DNA of 64,000 nucleotides from Burkholderiales bacterium (GTDB lineage Bacteria > Pseudomonadota > Gammaproteobacteria > Burkholderiales > Casimicrobiaceae), in NCBI GenBank assembly GCA_016790165.1, contig JAEUPL010000037.1, positions 1 through 64,000 on the forward strand, in the 5' to 3' direction. This document shows positions 17,259 to 25,516 of this stretch, piece after piece (within the stretch, counting starts at the first letter, position 1; the number at the start of each line of letters is the position of its first letter). A program made the position numbers and the translations under genes. Under the pieces are notes generated by a model, which had not been told where the DNA came from, made no database searches, and saw only the letters and a list, made by a program, of their open reading frames with translations.

Positions 17259-18539
17259 ATGCGACGTCCGTTCAAATTCCTGCTTGCGTCCCTCGTCCCC
17301 GCCCTGCTGCTGGCAGGCTGCGCGACCCAGCCTGCCGACTCTGGCGCTGACGCTGCCAAAGCGCGGGGCATCTCGCTGCGCTTCATCGGCGAAGCCACGC
17401 TGCCGCACCGCTTACAGATTGGCGGCACCACCTTCGGTGGCATTTCCGGCATTGACTACGATGAGTCGCGCGACCAGTATTACCTGCTCGCCGATGACCG
17501 CTCGGATCACAACCCGGCGCGTTTCTACACCGCAAAGATCGCGATCGACGCCAAGGGCATCAAGACGCCCGAAGTACTCTCGGTGGTGACGCTGAAGAAG
17601 CCCGACGGCAGCACCTACGGCGGCAAGGCCGACAAGGCCACCGACATCCCGGACCCCGAGGCCATCCGCTACCGCGCCGAGACCGACACGCTGTTCTGGA
17701 CCAGTGAGGGCGACAAGAAACTCGGGCTTGATGCGGTGATCCGCGAGATGAAGCTCGATGGCACGCTGATCCGCGAGTTCCCGAAGCTGCCGATGTTCAA
17801 AATGCAGCCCGGCGACAGTGGCCCGCGTGACAACCTGACCTTCGAGGGTATGACGCTGACGCCGGATGGCAAGGCGGTGTGGGTGTCGATGGAAGCCGCA
17901 CGCTTTGAGGACGGCATCGATCCGACGGTGGACAAAGCCGGCGGGCCTGCGCGAATCACGCTCTATCACAGCAATTCCGGCAACCCGATCCGCCAGATTG
18001 CCTACCTGCCCGACGCCATCCCGCATCGCCCGGTGCCGCCGAATGGCGAGGCGGACAACGGCATCCCGGAGATCCTGATGCTCGACCAGTTCCGCATGCT
18101 AGTGCTGGAGCGCAGCTACTCGCAGGGCGTGGGCAACTCGCTGCGCGTCTACCTGATCGACACCCGCGACGGCAGCGATGTGCTCAACGTGCCCGTGCTG
18201 CGCGACGGCAACTACACACCAGTGCAAAAGCGTCTGCTCATCAATTTCGATTCGCTGAACCTGAAGAAGCTCGACAACACGGAGGGCATGACCTTCGGCC
18301 CCCGTCTGCCCAACGGCAATCGCACGCTGGTCTTCGTCAGCGACGACAATTTCCGCAAGTCGCAGATCACGCAATTCCTCGCGTTTGAAGTGATCGAGCC
18401 GAAGCCGGTAGCCTCCTACATCGTCGAGCCGCCACCCTACTGGTGGCCGTACCCGTACTACGGCTACCGGCCGTGGCTCGTGCCGCGTCCAATCATCGTG
18501 CCGCGGCCGCATCCGGTGCCGCGACCGAAGTCGGACTGA
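17259..18539 (+). CDS. Phytase-like (esterase-like) lipoprotein with Pro-rich tail
   Basis: Lipoprotein of 426 residues. ATG 17259 gives a canonical signal (RRPFKFLLASLVPALLLAGC). The in-frame upstream start at 17232 would only lengthen it. From about residue 55 the chain is a phytase-like/esterase-like beta-propeller (GGISGIDYD, YYLLADDRS, LFWTSEGD, FEGMTL, NTEGMTFG), typical of the Phytase-like family (PF13449), whose true activity is often unknown. The last 45 residues are Pro/Tyr/Trp-rich (PPPYWWPYPYYGYRPW, then PRPHPVPRPKSD), probably an extended surface segment. Monocistronic; convergent with dadA, with a palindromic element between. Confidence 0.82.
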   Translation: MRRPFKFLLASLVPALLLAGCATQPADSGADAAKARGISLRFIGEATLPHRLQIGGTTFGGISGIDYDESRDQYYLLADDRSDHNPARFYTAKIAIDAKGIKTPEVLSVVTLKKPDGSTYGGKADKATDIPDPEAIRYRAETDTLFWTSEGDKKLGLDAVIREMKLDGTLIREFPKLPMFKMQPGDSGPRDNLTFEGMTLTPDGKAVWVSMEAARFEDGIDPTVDKAGGPARITLYHSNSGNPIRQIAYLPDAIPHRPVPPNGEADNGIPEILMLDQFRMLVLERSYSQGVGNSLRVYLIDTRDGSDVLNVPVLRDGNYTPVQKRLLINFDSLNLKKLDNTEGMTFGPRLPNGNRTLVFVSDDNFRKSQITQFLAFEVIEPKPVASYIVEPPPYWWPYPYYGYRPWLVPRPIIVPRPHPVPRPKSD

Positions 18540-18577
18540 AACAGCGAACCGCGGCCAACCGCCAAACCACTGCACAT

Positions 18578-18693
18578 AGCTTTTTGGCGCCAGCGACCGT
18601 CCGCTGGTCGTTCGCGGCCAATTTCACGCCAAGTCGACTTTAGAAAAATTCAGGCGAAAACGACTGCAGCACAGTCGATGCAGCGCTAAAGCT
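18578..18693. repeat. 116-bp palindromic intergenic element, copy 2
   Basis: Starts AGCTTTTTGGC (18578), hairpin CGACCG (18594) with GGTCGTT (18606-18612), GCCAATTT, then the centre AAGTCGACTT (18631-18640). The right half mirrors it as GAAAAATT, GCGAAAACGACT, CAGTCG and ends AAAGCT (18693). The right end overlaps the dadA stop codon (18686-18688). Between convergent genes. Confidence 0.8.
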
Positions 18694-19954
18694 GCTGAAA
18701 ATCGGCGGTGGTGAATGCGGGCGCGCGCCCCGCGACCACGTCCGCCAGTACACGCCCCGACCCGCAGCTCATCGTCCAGCCAATGTGGCCCTGCCCGCAG
18801 TTCCAGTAAAGGTTGGCGTGCGTCGGGTCGCGCTGGATGATCGGCAGCGTCGACGGCGTCATCGGCCGCTGGCAGGCCCAACACTCCACCGACGGGTGCT
18901 CCCACGCCAGCGCGCCGGGGAACAGCGCGTCGAAGTGCCGCCGATGGGCCACGAAATCGGCATCCCGATAGCCGTTGTCGTCACCACAGAACACCGCCCC
19001 CGTGGTGATACGCATCGCTGGCCCCTGCGCCGTTGTCAGCGGACACCACGCAATCAGCGAGTCTTCGCAAATGCCGCCGCGCGTCGGCGCTTTTGTCGTG
19101 TCGCGCACGGGTACGGTCAGCGAAAAGCCCTTCACGGGATACATCGGCACCCGGCGCCCCATCGCGCGGCCGAATGCGGCCGTCTGCGGCCCCAGCGCCA
19201 CGACGAAAGCGTCGGCGTCCAGCTTTCCTGCTGCAGTGCTGAGCTCGAACGAGCGCAGGCGCTGCAACGGCGTCGCGCGAACCGTCTCTCCCATGCGAAA
19301 GCGCACCGGACGCTCGGGCCGGCTGGCCAGCCAGCGGGCCAGCGCCCGCGTGAACGCGCGAGAATCGCCCTGGGCATCGCTGACGGCAAGCGTGCCGCCA
19401 ACGACCGTGGAAGCGGCGAGCGACGACTCCAGCGCGATGGCGGATTCACGCCCGAGGACGCGCGCCTCGTAGCCGTGAGCGCCGACCAGCGCCGCACGGG
19501 CACGCGCTGCAGCGAGCGTTGCATCGCTCCGGCACACGTACAGCAAGCCGTCGCGCCGGTAGCCGCACTCCACCCCCGTCGCCGCGAGCGCCGCCTCCAG
19601 CTCATCCTGACAGAACCGCGCAAAGGCCAGCTTGGCGCCGGTGAGCCGCGCAAACTCCTGCTCGTTGGCGTACGACATGAACTCGCGCCCCCAGCGCCAG
19701 AGCGCGGGATCCAGCCATCGCGTCACACGCATCGGCGCATCCGCATCCGTCAACGAACGCCACAACGTGCCACGCGACCCGGGGTTCGGCCACGGCAACG
19801 CACGCGACGCCGAGATCAGGCAGGCGTTGGCATAACTCGTCGCGCTCGCCGCCTCCGCCTCGCGCTCGATGACCTCAATCTCGTGGCCGTCGCGCCAGAG
19901 GTAGTAGGCAGTGGCGACGCCGATCAGGCCCGCGCCCAGAACGATGATCTTCAC
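18686..19954 (-). CDS. dadA: D-amino-acid dehydrogenase small subunit-like flavoprotein
   Basis: FAD-dependent dehydrogenase of 422 residues that oxidatively deaminates D-amino acids to keto acids and passes electrons to the respiratory chain. The dinucleotide-binding motif is GAGLIGVATAYYL at residues 7-19, and the early blocks SYANACLISASRALPWPNPG and the late GQGHIGWTMSCGSGR match DadA. Length is close to E. coli DadA. It lies last in a minus-strand series behind xthA with 61 bp between, so it may be co-transcribed, but no alanine racemase is adjacent. Its last codons and stop lie within the edge of palindromic copy 2. Confidence 0.88.
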   Translation of the reverse strand: MKIIVLGAGLIGVATAYYLWRDGHEIEVIEREAEAASATSYANACLISASRALPWPNPGSRGTLWRSLTDADAPMRVTRWLDPALWRWGREFMSYANEQEFARLTGAKLAFARFCQDELEAALAATGVECGYRRDGLLYVCRSDATLAAARARAALVGAHGYEARVLGRESAIALESSLAASTVVGGTLAVSDAQGDSRAFTRALARWLASRPERPVRFRMGETVRATPLQRLRSFELSTAAGKLDADAFVVALGPQTAAFGRAMGRRVPMYPVKGFSLTVPVRDTTKAPTRGGICEDSLIAWCPLTTAQGPAMRITTGAVFCGDDNGYRDADFVAHRRHFDALFPGALAWEHPSVECWACQRPMTPSTLPIIQRDPTHANLYWNCGQGHIGWTMSCGSGRVLADVVAGRAPAFTTADFQQL

Positions 19955-20015
19955 CGAGTGCCTGCCGGCTGGGCGTCAGTGAGGTGAGACAGACCGCGAT
20001 GAGCGCCGCGTTCCA

Positions 20016-20807
20016 CTACAGGGCAAACGTCGCCGTCACCGGCGCATGGTCCGACGGCCGGTTCTCGGCATTGCCTTTACGCTCGTTGCGGTCAATCACG
20101 CAGCCGGTGCAGGTGTCGGCGAGTGCGGGCGAGGCGAGGATGTGGTCGATGCGCAGGCCGTTGTTCTTCGGGAAGGCCAGCATCCGGTAGTCCCACCAGC
20201 TGAAGGTCTTGGGCGGGTGGTCGAATTTGCGGAAGCAGTCAACCAGACCCAGGCTCAGCCAGTGGTTGAACGCGGCGCGCTCCTGATCGGTGCAGAGCAC
20301 CTGCCCAGCCCAGGCGGCCGGGTCGTGCACGTCAGCGTCGGTCGGGGCGATATTGAAGTCGCCCACCACGATCAGCTTCTGGTGCTTCGCCCGCTCTTCG
20401 GCCAACCAGCCGCTGACGGCTTCAAGCCAGCGCAGTTTGTACTGAAACTTGTCGGAGTCCACTGCCTGGCCGTTGACGACGTACAGATCAATGACCCGCA
20501 CGTCGCCGATGGTGGCCGCGATGGCGCGGCACTGTTCGTCGGCAAAACCGGGCACGCCCGTCTGCACGTCGGCGAACTCGGGCAGCGTGTTCTTCGCAAG
20601 AATGGCGACGCCGTTGTACGTCTTCTGGCCGTAGACCGCTGCACGATAGCCAAGCGCAGCGAACACGTCATGCGGGAACTTGTGCGTCTCGAGCTTGAGC
20701 TCCTGCAGGCAGAGCACGTCGCTCTGATTGGCGCGGAGCCACGCCTCTGCGCGGCCAAGCCGCGCCGTCAGCGAGTTGACGTTCCAGGTGGTGACTGAGA
20801 ATGGCAT
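20016..20807 (-). CDS. xthA: Exodeoxyribonuclease III
   Basis: AP endonuclease/3'-5' exonuclease of 263 residues for base-excision repair. The family blocks are all present: TWNVNSLTARL, LCLQELKLE (catalytic Glu), YNGVAIL, VVGDFNIAPTDADVHD (Asp and Asn), FSWWDYR and SDHAPV at the C-terminus with the catalytic Asp-His. The start ATG overlaps the stop of the DUF4124 gene as TAATG, so the two are translationally coupled. This is a bacterial ExoA-type sequence of normal length. Confidence 0.93.
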   Translation of the reverse strand: MPFSVTTWNVNSLTARLGRAEAWLRANQSDVLCLQELKLETHKFPHDVFAALGYRAAVYGQKTYNGVAILAKNTLPEFADVQTGVPGFADEQCRAIAATIGDVRVIDLYVVNGQAVDSDKFQYKLRWLEAVSGWLAEERAKHQKLIVVGDFNIAPTDADVHDPAAWAGQVLCTDQERAAFNHWLSLGLVDCFRKFDHPPKTFSWWDYRMLAFPKNNGLRIDHILASPALADTCTGCVIDRNERKGNAENRPSDHAPVTATFAL

Positions 20808-21508
20808 TACTCGACCGGGCCACTGCCCGGCGCGGCCGGACGTTGCTGCCCGGCTGAGCCCGCGCGTGGCGGCGGTGCGGCTTTACCGGCTGCCGGTGTC
20901 GCCGGCGCCGTAGGCAACAGCGATGACTTGCCCGCGGCGTCGACACCCGACTTGTCTTCAACGGGCTTTGGCTTCGCGAATGCAGGCGTTTTCGGGTAAC
21001 CCGCGGCGTCGAGCGCGGAGGCCCAGGCAACGTCGTTAAAGCCCGTCACAATCTTGCTGCCGACCTTGAGCACTGGAATGATGGACACGCCGCCCGCTTC
21101 GCTCTTGAAACGATTGTTCAACTCAAGCGAACGGGTCGGGTCGACGACGGTGTGCGGGATGCCACGTTGATTCAACAGCTGCTTGGCCGAATCGCAGGCG
21201 ACGCCGCATTCACTCACGAACAGAGTCACCGGATTGCGCTTTTGCGCGTCGGCTGCAGCCAGCGGCAGCTCGTTGTTTTGAATGGAATTGCCGCCGACGT
21301 TTTTCTGCTGCACGTTTTTTGCGTCGGCCGGTGGCGGCTGGTCGGAGTACTGCACACGGCCGTTGGCGTCTGTCCAGCGATACACCTGCTGCGCCGAGGC
21401 TGCGGTCACCGCGGACGCGATTGCCAGTGCGACGGCCAATGCGCCCAGTGCGCCGAGCGGCCGACCGTTCGCTTGTCCGTTTCCTTGCGCGTTGCGTGGC
21501 TTGCTCAT
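20807..21508 (-). CDS. DUF4124 / glutaredoxin-like fusion protein, exported
   Basis: Protein of 233 residues with an N-terminal signal segment (about 18-40, ending ASAQ), then a DUF4124 domain (VYRWTDANGRVQYSDQPPP), then a glutaredoxin/thioredoxin-fold domain (about 92-170: VTLFVSECGVACDSAKQLLNQRGI, cis-Pro block GVSIIPVLKVG). The usual CxxC or CxxS is here CGVAC, i.e. CxxxC, which is unusual for this fold. The tail of about 55 residues is Pro/Ala-rich. The location is periplasmic, so a redox role is possible but unproven. Translationally coupled to xthA. Confidence 0.78.
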   Translation of the reverse strand: MSKPRNAQGNGQANGRPLGALGALAVALAIASAVTAASAQQVYRWTDANGRVQYSDQPPPADAKNVQQKNVGGNSIQNNELPLAAADAQKRNPVTLFVSECGVACDSAKQLLNQRGIPHTVVDPTRSLELNNRFKSEAGGVSIIPVLKVGSKIVTGFNDVAWASALDAAGYPKTPAFAKPKPVEDKSGVDAAGKSSLLPTAPATPAAGKAAPPPRAGSAGQQRPAAPGSGPVE

Positions 21509-21580
21509 CGTTTGCTCTCCAGAACACCCAGTTATTGCTTTGTCCCGTTCAGTCTGACACGGTAGGCGAAGACGCGCCGG

Positions 21581-23638
21581 TCACGACTGCGTCACCATGC
21601 CATTGTGCCGCAAAAGCGCGTCCACGGACGGCCTGCGGCCGCGGAACGCGACGAAGTTGGTCATGGCGTCACGACTGCCGCCACGACCGAGCACTTCCTT
21701 TCGAAACGCCGCGCCGGCCACGGGCGACAGCACGCCTTCTTCTTCGAACCGGCTGAACGCGTCGGCCGATAGCACCTCTGCCCACTTGTAGCTGTAGTAG
21801 CCCGCCGCGTAGCCGCCCCCAAACACGTGCGTGAACGACCACGGCATGCGGTTGTACGCCGGCGGCCGAAGCACGGAGACCTCGTCGCGCACCGCGTCAA
21901 GCAGATCGAGCACCGCCTGTCGGCTGGCCGTGCCCCCCGGCAGCGATTCACTGTGCAAGCGCATGTCGAACAGCGCGAATTCCATCTGCCGCAGCGTGCC
22001 GAGGCCGGCCTGGAAATTGCGGGCGGCAATCATCTTGTCAAACAACGCGCGCGGCAGTGGCGCACCGGTATCGACGTGCTGCGTCATGTGGGAGAGCACA
22101 TCCCACTCCCAGCAATAGTTCTCCATGAACTGGCTGGGCAGTTCAACGGCGTCCCATTCAACGTGGCCGAACCCGGACACGCCCAGCGTCCCGACCTCGG
22201 TCAACAGCAGATGCAAGCCGTGGCCAAACTCGTGAAACAACGTAATTACGTCGTCATGCGTAAAAAGCGCCGGCTTGTCACCCACCGGGGCGGGAAAGTT
22301 GCAGGTCATGTACGCAACGGGCGTCTGCAACGTACCGCGGCGCACACGCCGATCCCGCGCGGAATCGGCCCAGGCGCCACCGCGCTTGTGCTCGCGCGCG
22401 TAGAGATCGAGGAAGAACTCGCCAACCACACCGCCCTGACTGGCGCCATCACGCGCGCGCACGCGGAAGTGCCGCACGGTGGGGTGCCAGGTTGACACAC
22501 TGCCTTTCGGTGACTCCACAATGGCCACGGAGTAGATCGTCTCAATCACCCGGAACAGCCCGGCGAGGACACGGTCTTCCGGGAAATACTGGCGAACGTC
22601 TTCGTCGCTGAAGGCGTAGCGCTGCTGGCGAAGCTTTTCGGATGCATAAGCAACGTCAGGCGAGGTGAGCTCGCGGATGCCAAGCTCGCTGGCGGCAAAT
22701 TCCTTGAGTTCCGCCAGATCCCGCTCGGCAAAGGGCCGCGCACGTCGCGCGATGTCGCGGATGAAGTTGAGCACTTCGCCCGGTGAATCCGCCATCTTGG
22801 GCGCCAGCGACAGCTCGGCGTAACTATCAAAACCCAGCAGGTGCGCCTCTTCCGCGCGCAGCGCCATGATGGTTTCAATGTGCCCGCCGTTGTCGTAGCG
22901 CGCATCACCCTCATCGCTGGCGCGGGTGGCATAAGCGCGGTAGAGCGCCGCCCTCAGCGCTGCCGATTCGGCGTACTGCATCACCGGCAAATAGCACGGC
23001 GCCTGCAAGGTCAGCCGCGCCCGACCTGGCGCGAGCCCAGCGTCCGCCGCCTTCTGCTGCGCCGTGGCGATCACATCGGTCGGCACCCCGACGAGCTCGG
23101 ACGTTGCAACATCCAGCGTCCAGGCATTGGTGGCGTCGAGGACGTTGTCTTCAAATTTCGATTGCGCTTCGGCCTGCGCCTGCTGGATTGCCGCGAACCG
23201 GTCGCGGGCCGCCCCCTGCAATTCAACCCCGCTCAAGCGGAAATCGCGCAGTTCGTGCGCCAGCAGCGCCTGCTGCTCGTCGCTCAGGCCCGCCGGGCTC
23301 GCGGCGATCGCCTGGTATCGCTCGAACAATCCGCGGTTCAGGCCAAGCTCAGTGAAGAGTTCCGTCACTTTGGGCAGCGCACTGTTGTGCGCGTCGCGCA
23401 ATTCGGGGCTACTGATGACCGCGTTGAGGTGTGCGACGGCACCCCAGGCACGGCCGAGCCGCTCCGTCGCGTCCTGCAGGGGCTCAACCACGTTGTCCCA
23501 GCGCGCGTGCTCGGCTGCGCTTACCTCGGCGACGGCGGCGCGCGCGTCCGCAATCAATTGATCAATTGCCGGCGCGACGTGTTCAGGTTTGATGTCAGCA
23601 AAGCGCGGCAGCGCGGAGAAATCAAGCAAGGGATTCAT
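21581..23638 (-). CDS. prlC: Oligopeptidase A (M3 metallopeptidase)
   Basis: Zinc peptidase of 685 residues, normal for PrlC/OpdA, which degrades cytoplasmic oligopeptides and signal-peptide fragments. The zinc site is HEFGHGLHLLL near residue 467, with the third ligand Glu in the following helix (EWDAVELPSQFMENYCWE). The N-terminal helical domain begins LLDFSALPRF, as in homologues. The C-terminal block SYKWAEVLSADAF is typical. Downstream of murU by 48 bp on the same strand, so possibly in the same transcript. Confidence 0.93.
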   Translation of the reverse strand: MNPLLDFSALPRFADIKPEHVAPAIDQLIADARAAVAEVSAAEHARWDNVVEPLQDATERLGRAWGAVAHLNAVISSPELRDAHNSALPKVTELFTELGLNRGLFERYQAIAASPAGLSDEQQALLAHELRDFRLSGVELQGAARDRFAAIQQAQAEAQSKFEDNVLDATNAWTLDVATSELVGVPTDVIATAQQKAADAGLAPGRARLTLQAPCYLPVMQYAESAALRAALYRAYATRASDEGDARYDNGGHIETIMALRAEEAHLLGFDSYAELSLAPKMADSPGEVLNFIRDIARRARPFAERDLAELKEFAASELGIRELTSPDVAYASEKLRQQRYAFSDEDVRQYFPEDRVLAGLFRVIETIYSVAIVESPKGSVSTWHPTVRHFRVRARDGASQGGVVGEFFLDLYAREHKRGGAWADSARDRRVRRGTLQTPVAYMTCNFPAPVGDKPALFTHDDVITLFHEFGHGLHLLLTEVGTLGVSGFGHVEWDAVELPSQFMENYCWEWDVLSHMTQHVDTGAPLPRALFDKMIAARNFQAGLGTLRQMEFALFDMRLHSESLPGGTASRQAVLDLLDAVRDEVSVLRPPAYNRMPWSFTHVFGGGYAAGYYSYKWAEVLSADAFSRFEEEGVLSPVAGAAFRKEVLGRGGSRDAMTNFVAFRGRRPSVDALLRHNGMVTQS

Positions 23639-23686
23639 GGCACAACAACTGGGTGTGAAGTCAGACTTTTCAATGCCGGGTACCGG

Positions 23687-24382
23687 TCACAGCGCATTCA
23701 ATCGCGTCACGTCCTCAACGCGAGTGACATTGCACCAAACGCCGTGGAAGCACTCGCCGCTGACGCGACCGGCAGCGACCCACGACTGGTAGTGCGGCAA
23801 CAGCTTGAAGCGCTCACCACGGGGCCACGACTGACAGCGGGCAGACGCGAGCACAGCGATGTTGGCAAGGGTGAGGCGCGGTTCGCCCGCGTGGATACGG
23901 CCACGATCGTCCAGCGCAAATTCGCCGCCTGGCTCACCCTCCGTGGGCGGCACCATCACGAAATGCGCATCCCGGCGGCCCTCGCGGATCTCGCTGGCCA
24001 CCAACAGCAGCCGCGCGTAGTCGAATGACGAAAAAATGTCGGCGCTGATCAAAATAATCGCCCCATGGCGGAAGTGCTTGCTCGCCGTCGCGACGCCGCC
24101 GCCGGACTCAAGCGCGTCCTGCTCCACCGAGTACAGCAGCTCGCAGCCAAATCGGGCGCCGTCGCCCAAGGCCCGCATCAGCGCATCCGCGTGGTAGCTC
24201 ACATTGATCACAATTCGACGCACGCCAATCGCCACCAACTTCTGGATATGGTGTTCGATGAGCGGCGCCCCGCGCACCGGCACCAATGGTTTTGGCAAGG
24301 TATCGGTCAGTGGCCGCATCCGCTCGCCGCGACCGGCGGCGAGAATCATGGCATCAACGGCAATGTCGACGGGCGCGCTCAC
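23687..24382 (-). CDS. murU: N-acetylmuramate-1-phosphate uridylyltransferase
   Basis: Nucleotidyltransferase of 231 residues from the chosen start, which makes UDP-MurNAc from MurNAc-1-P in the fosfomycin-bypassing recycling pathway of many Gram-negatives. The signature is MILAAGRGERMRPLTDTLPKPL. I chose GTG 24382 because TGAGG stands five bases before it and it begins 7 bp after the amgK stop. The longer ATG 24436 start would overlap amgK by 47 bp, and ATG 24349 would begin directly at the signature. Together with amgK upstream it forms the standard amgK-murU pair. Confidence 0.88.
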   Translation of the reverse strand: MSAPVDIAVDAMILAAGRGERMRPLTDTLPKPLVPVRGAPLIEHHIQKLVAIGVRRIVINVSYHADALMRALGDGARFGCELLYSVEQDALESGGGVATASKHFRHGAIILISADIFSSFDYARLLLVASEIREGRRDAHFVMVPPTEGEPGGEFALDDRGRIHAGEPRLTLANIAVLASARCQSWPRGERFKLLPHYQSWVAAGRVSGECFHGVWCNVTRVEDVTRLNAL

Positions 24383-24389
24383 CGGATCC

Positions 24390-25460
24390 TCAAAACGTAT
24401 AGCCGACGGCTGCCGTCGTGCCCTCGATGCGGTCAATCAGCGCGACGAGCGGCGAGAAGGCCTGATAGCGGCTGGCGACGTCGCGCGCGTAACGCAAGAA
24501 GCGCGGCGTGTCAGCGAGGTAGTGCGGTTTGCCGTCGCGGTAGTTGATGCGCGCAAAGATGCCCAGCACTTTCAGGTGACGCTGTAGCCCCATCCACTCG
24601 AATTCGCGGTAGAACTCGGAAAAGTCGGCACGCACGGGCAAGCCGCTCTTGCGCGCGCGGTCCCAGTAGCGCGCGACCCAGTCGATCACCTGCGGCTCTT
24701 CCCAGCTGATGAACGCATCGCGCATCAGCGATGCCACGTCGTAGCTGATCGGCCCGATCACCGCGTCCTGATAGTCCAGCACGCCAGGATTGCGCTCCGG
24801 CGTCACCATGAGGTTTCGCGGCATGTAGTCGCGATGCGTCAGGACCGTCGGCTGCGCCAGCGCGCTGGCAATCAGGGTCGCATAGACTCGTTCAAGCGCA
24901 TTCTTTTCGTCGTCGCTCAGCGCCAAACTGAGGTGACGCCCGAGAAACCACTCGGGGAACAGGTCAATTTCGCGACGTAGCAGCGCCGCGTCATAGCGTG
25001 CCAGCGGCGTGATCGCGCGCGTCGGGTCGATCTGCTGAAGGCGGGTCAGGGTATCGATCGCGTCGTGAAAGAGGCGTTGCCGCTCGCCTTCGTTCGCACC
25101 GTGCAACACCTTCAGGTACGTCGCGTTTCCCAAATCACCCAGCAGCAGGAAGCCACGCACCTCGTCGCTGGCTTGCAGGGCTGGCACGTGCACACCGCCG
25201 TCAGCGAGCAGGCGCGTCACATTGATGAACGGGCGGACGTCTTCTTTCGGCGGCGGCGCATCCATGATGATCGCGGTCGCTCCATCGGCGGCCGTGACGC
25301 GGAAGTAACGGCGGAAGCTGGCATCGGCCGAGGCGGGGGCGATTTGCATCCACGGGCTACCGTCTGGTGCGGCCCGTGCCTCCACCCAGGCAATCGCGTC
25401 ATCGAGTCGGGGATCAGTGCCCGCATGGGAACTGTTGGCGGGAAAGTCGTATCGGAGCAT
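24390..25460 (-). CDS. amgK: N-acetylmuramate/N-acetylglucosamine kinase (aminoglycoside phosphotransferase fold)
   Basis: Anomeric sugar kinase of 356 residues that phosphorylates MurNAc and GlcNAc at C1 during cell-wall recycling. The APH-fold motifs are THRDYMPRNLMV (Brenner motif, catalytic Asp) near 212 and VLDYQDAVIGPISYDVASLMRD (Mg-binding Asp). It begins the cluster amgK-murU and is divergent from lptD, an arrangement known in pseudomonads and betaproteobacteria. The gap to lptD's annotated start is 56 bp, so promoters overlap. Confidence 0.9.
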   Translation of the reverse strand: MLRYDFPANSSHAGTDPRLDDAIAWVEARAAPDGSPWMQIAPASADASFRRYFRVTAADGATAIIMDAPPPKEDVRPFINVTRLLADGGVHVPALQASDEVRGFLLLGDLGNATYLKVLHGANEGERQRLFHDAIDTLTRLQQIDPTRAITPLARYDAALLRREIDLFPEWFLGRHLSLALSDDEKNALERVYATLIASALAQPTVLTHRDYMPRNLMVTPERNPGVLDYQDAVIGPISYDVASLMRDAFISWEEPQVIDWVARYWDRARKSGLPVRADFSEFYREFEWMGLQRHLKVLGIFARINYRDGKPHYLADTPRFLRYARDVASRYQAFSPLVALIDRIEGTTAAVGYTF

Positions 25461-25516
25461 GGGAGTAAGCGTGATTCACCGAAGGCCAATACAGACCGCC
25501 TGCAGCAGCAGCCGCG

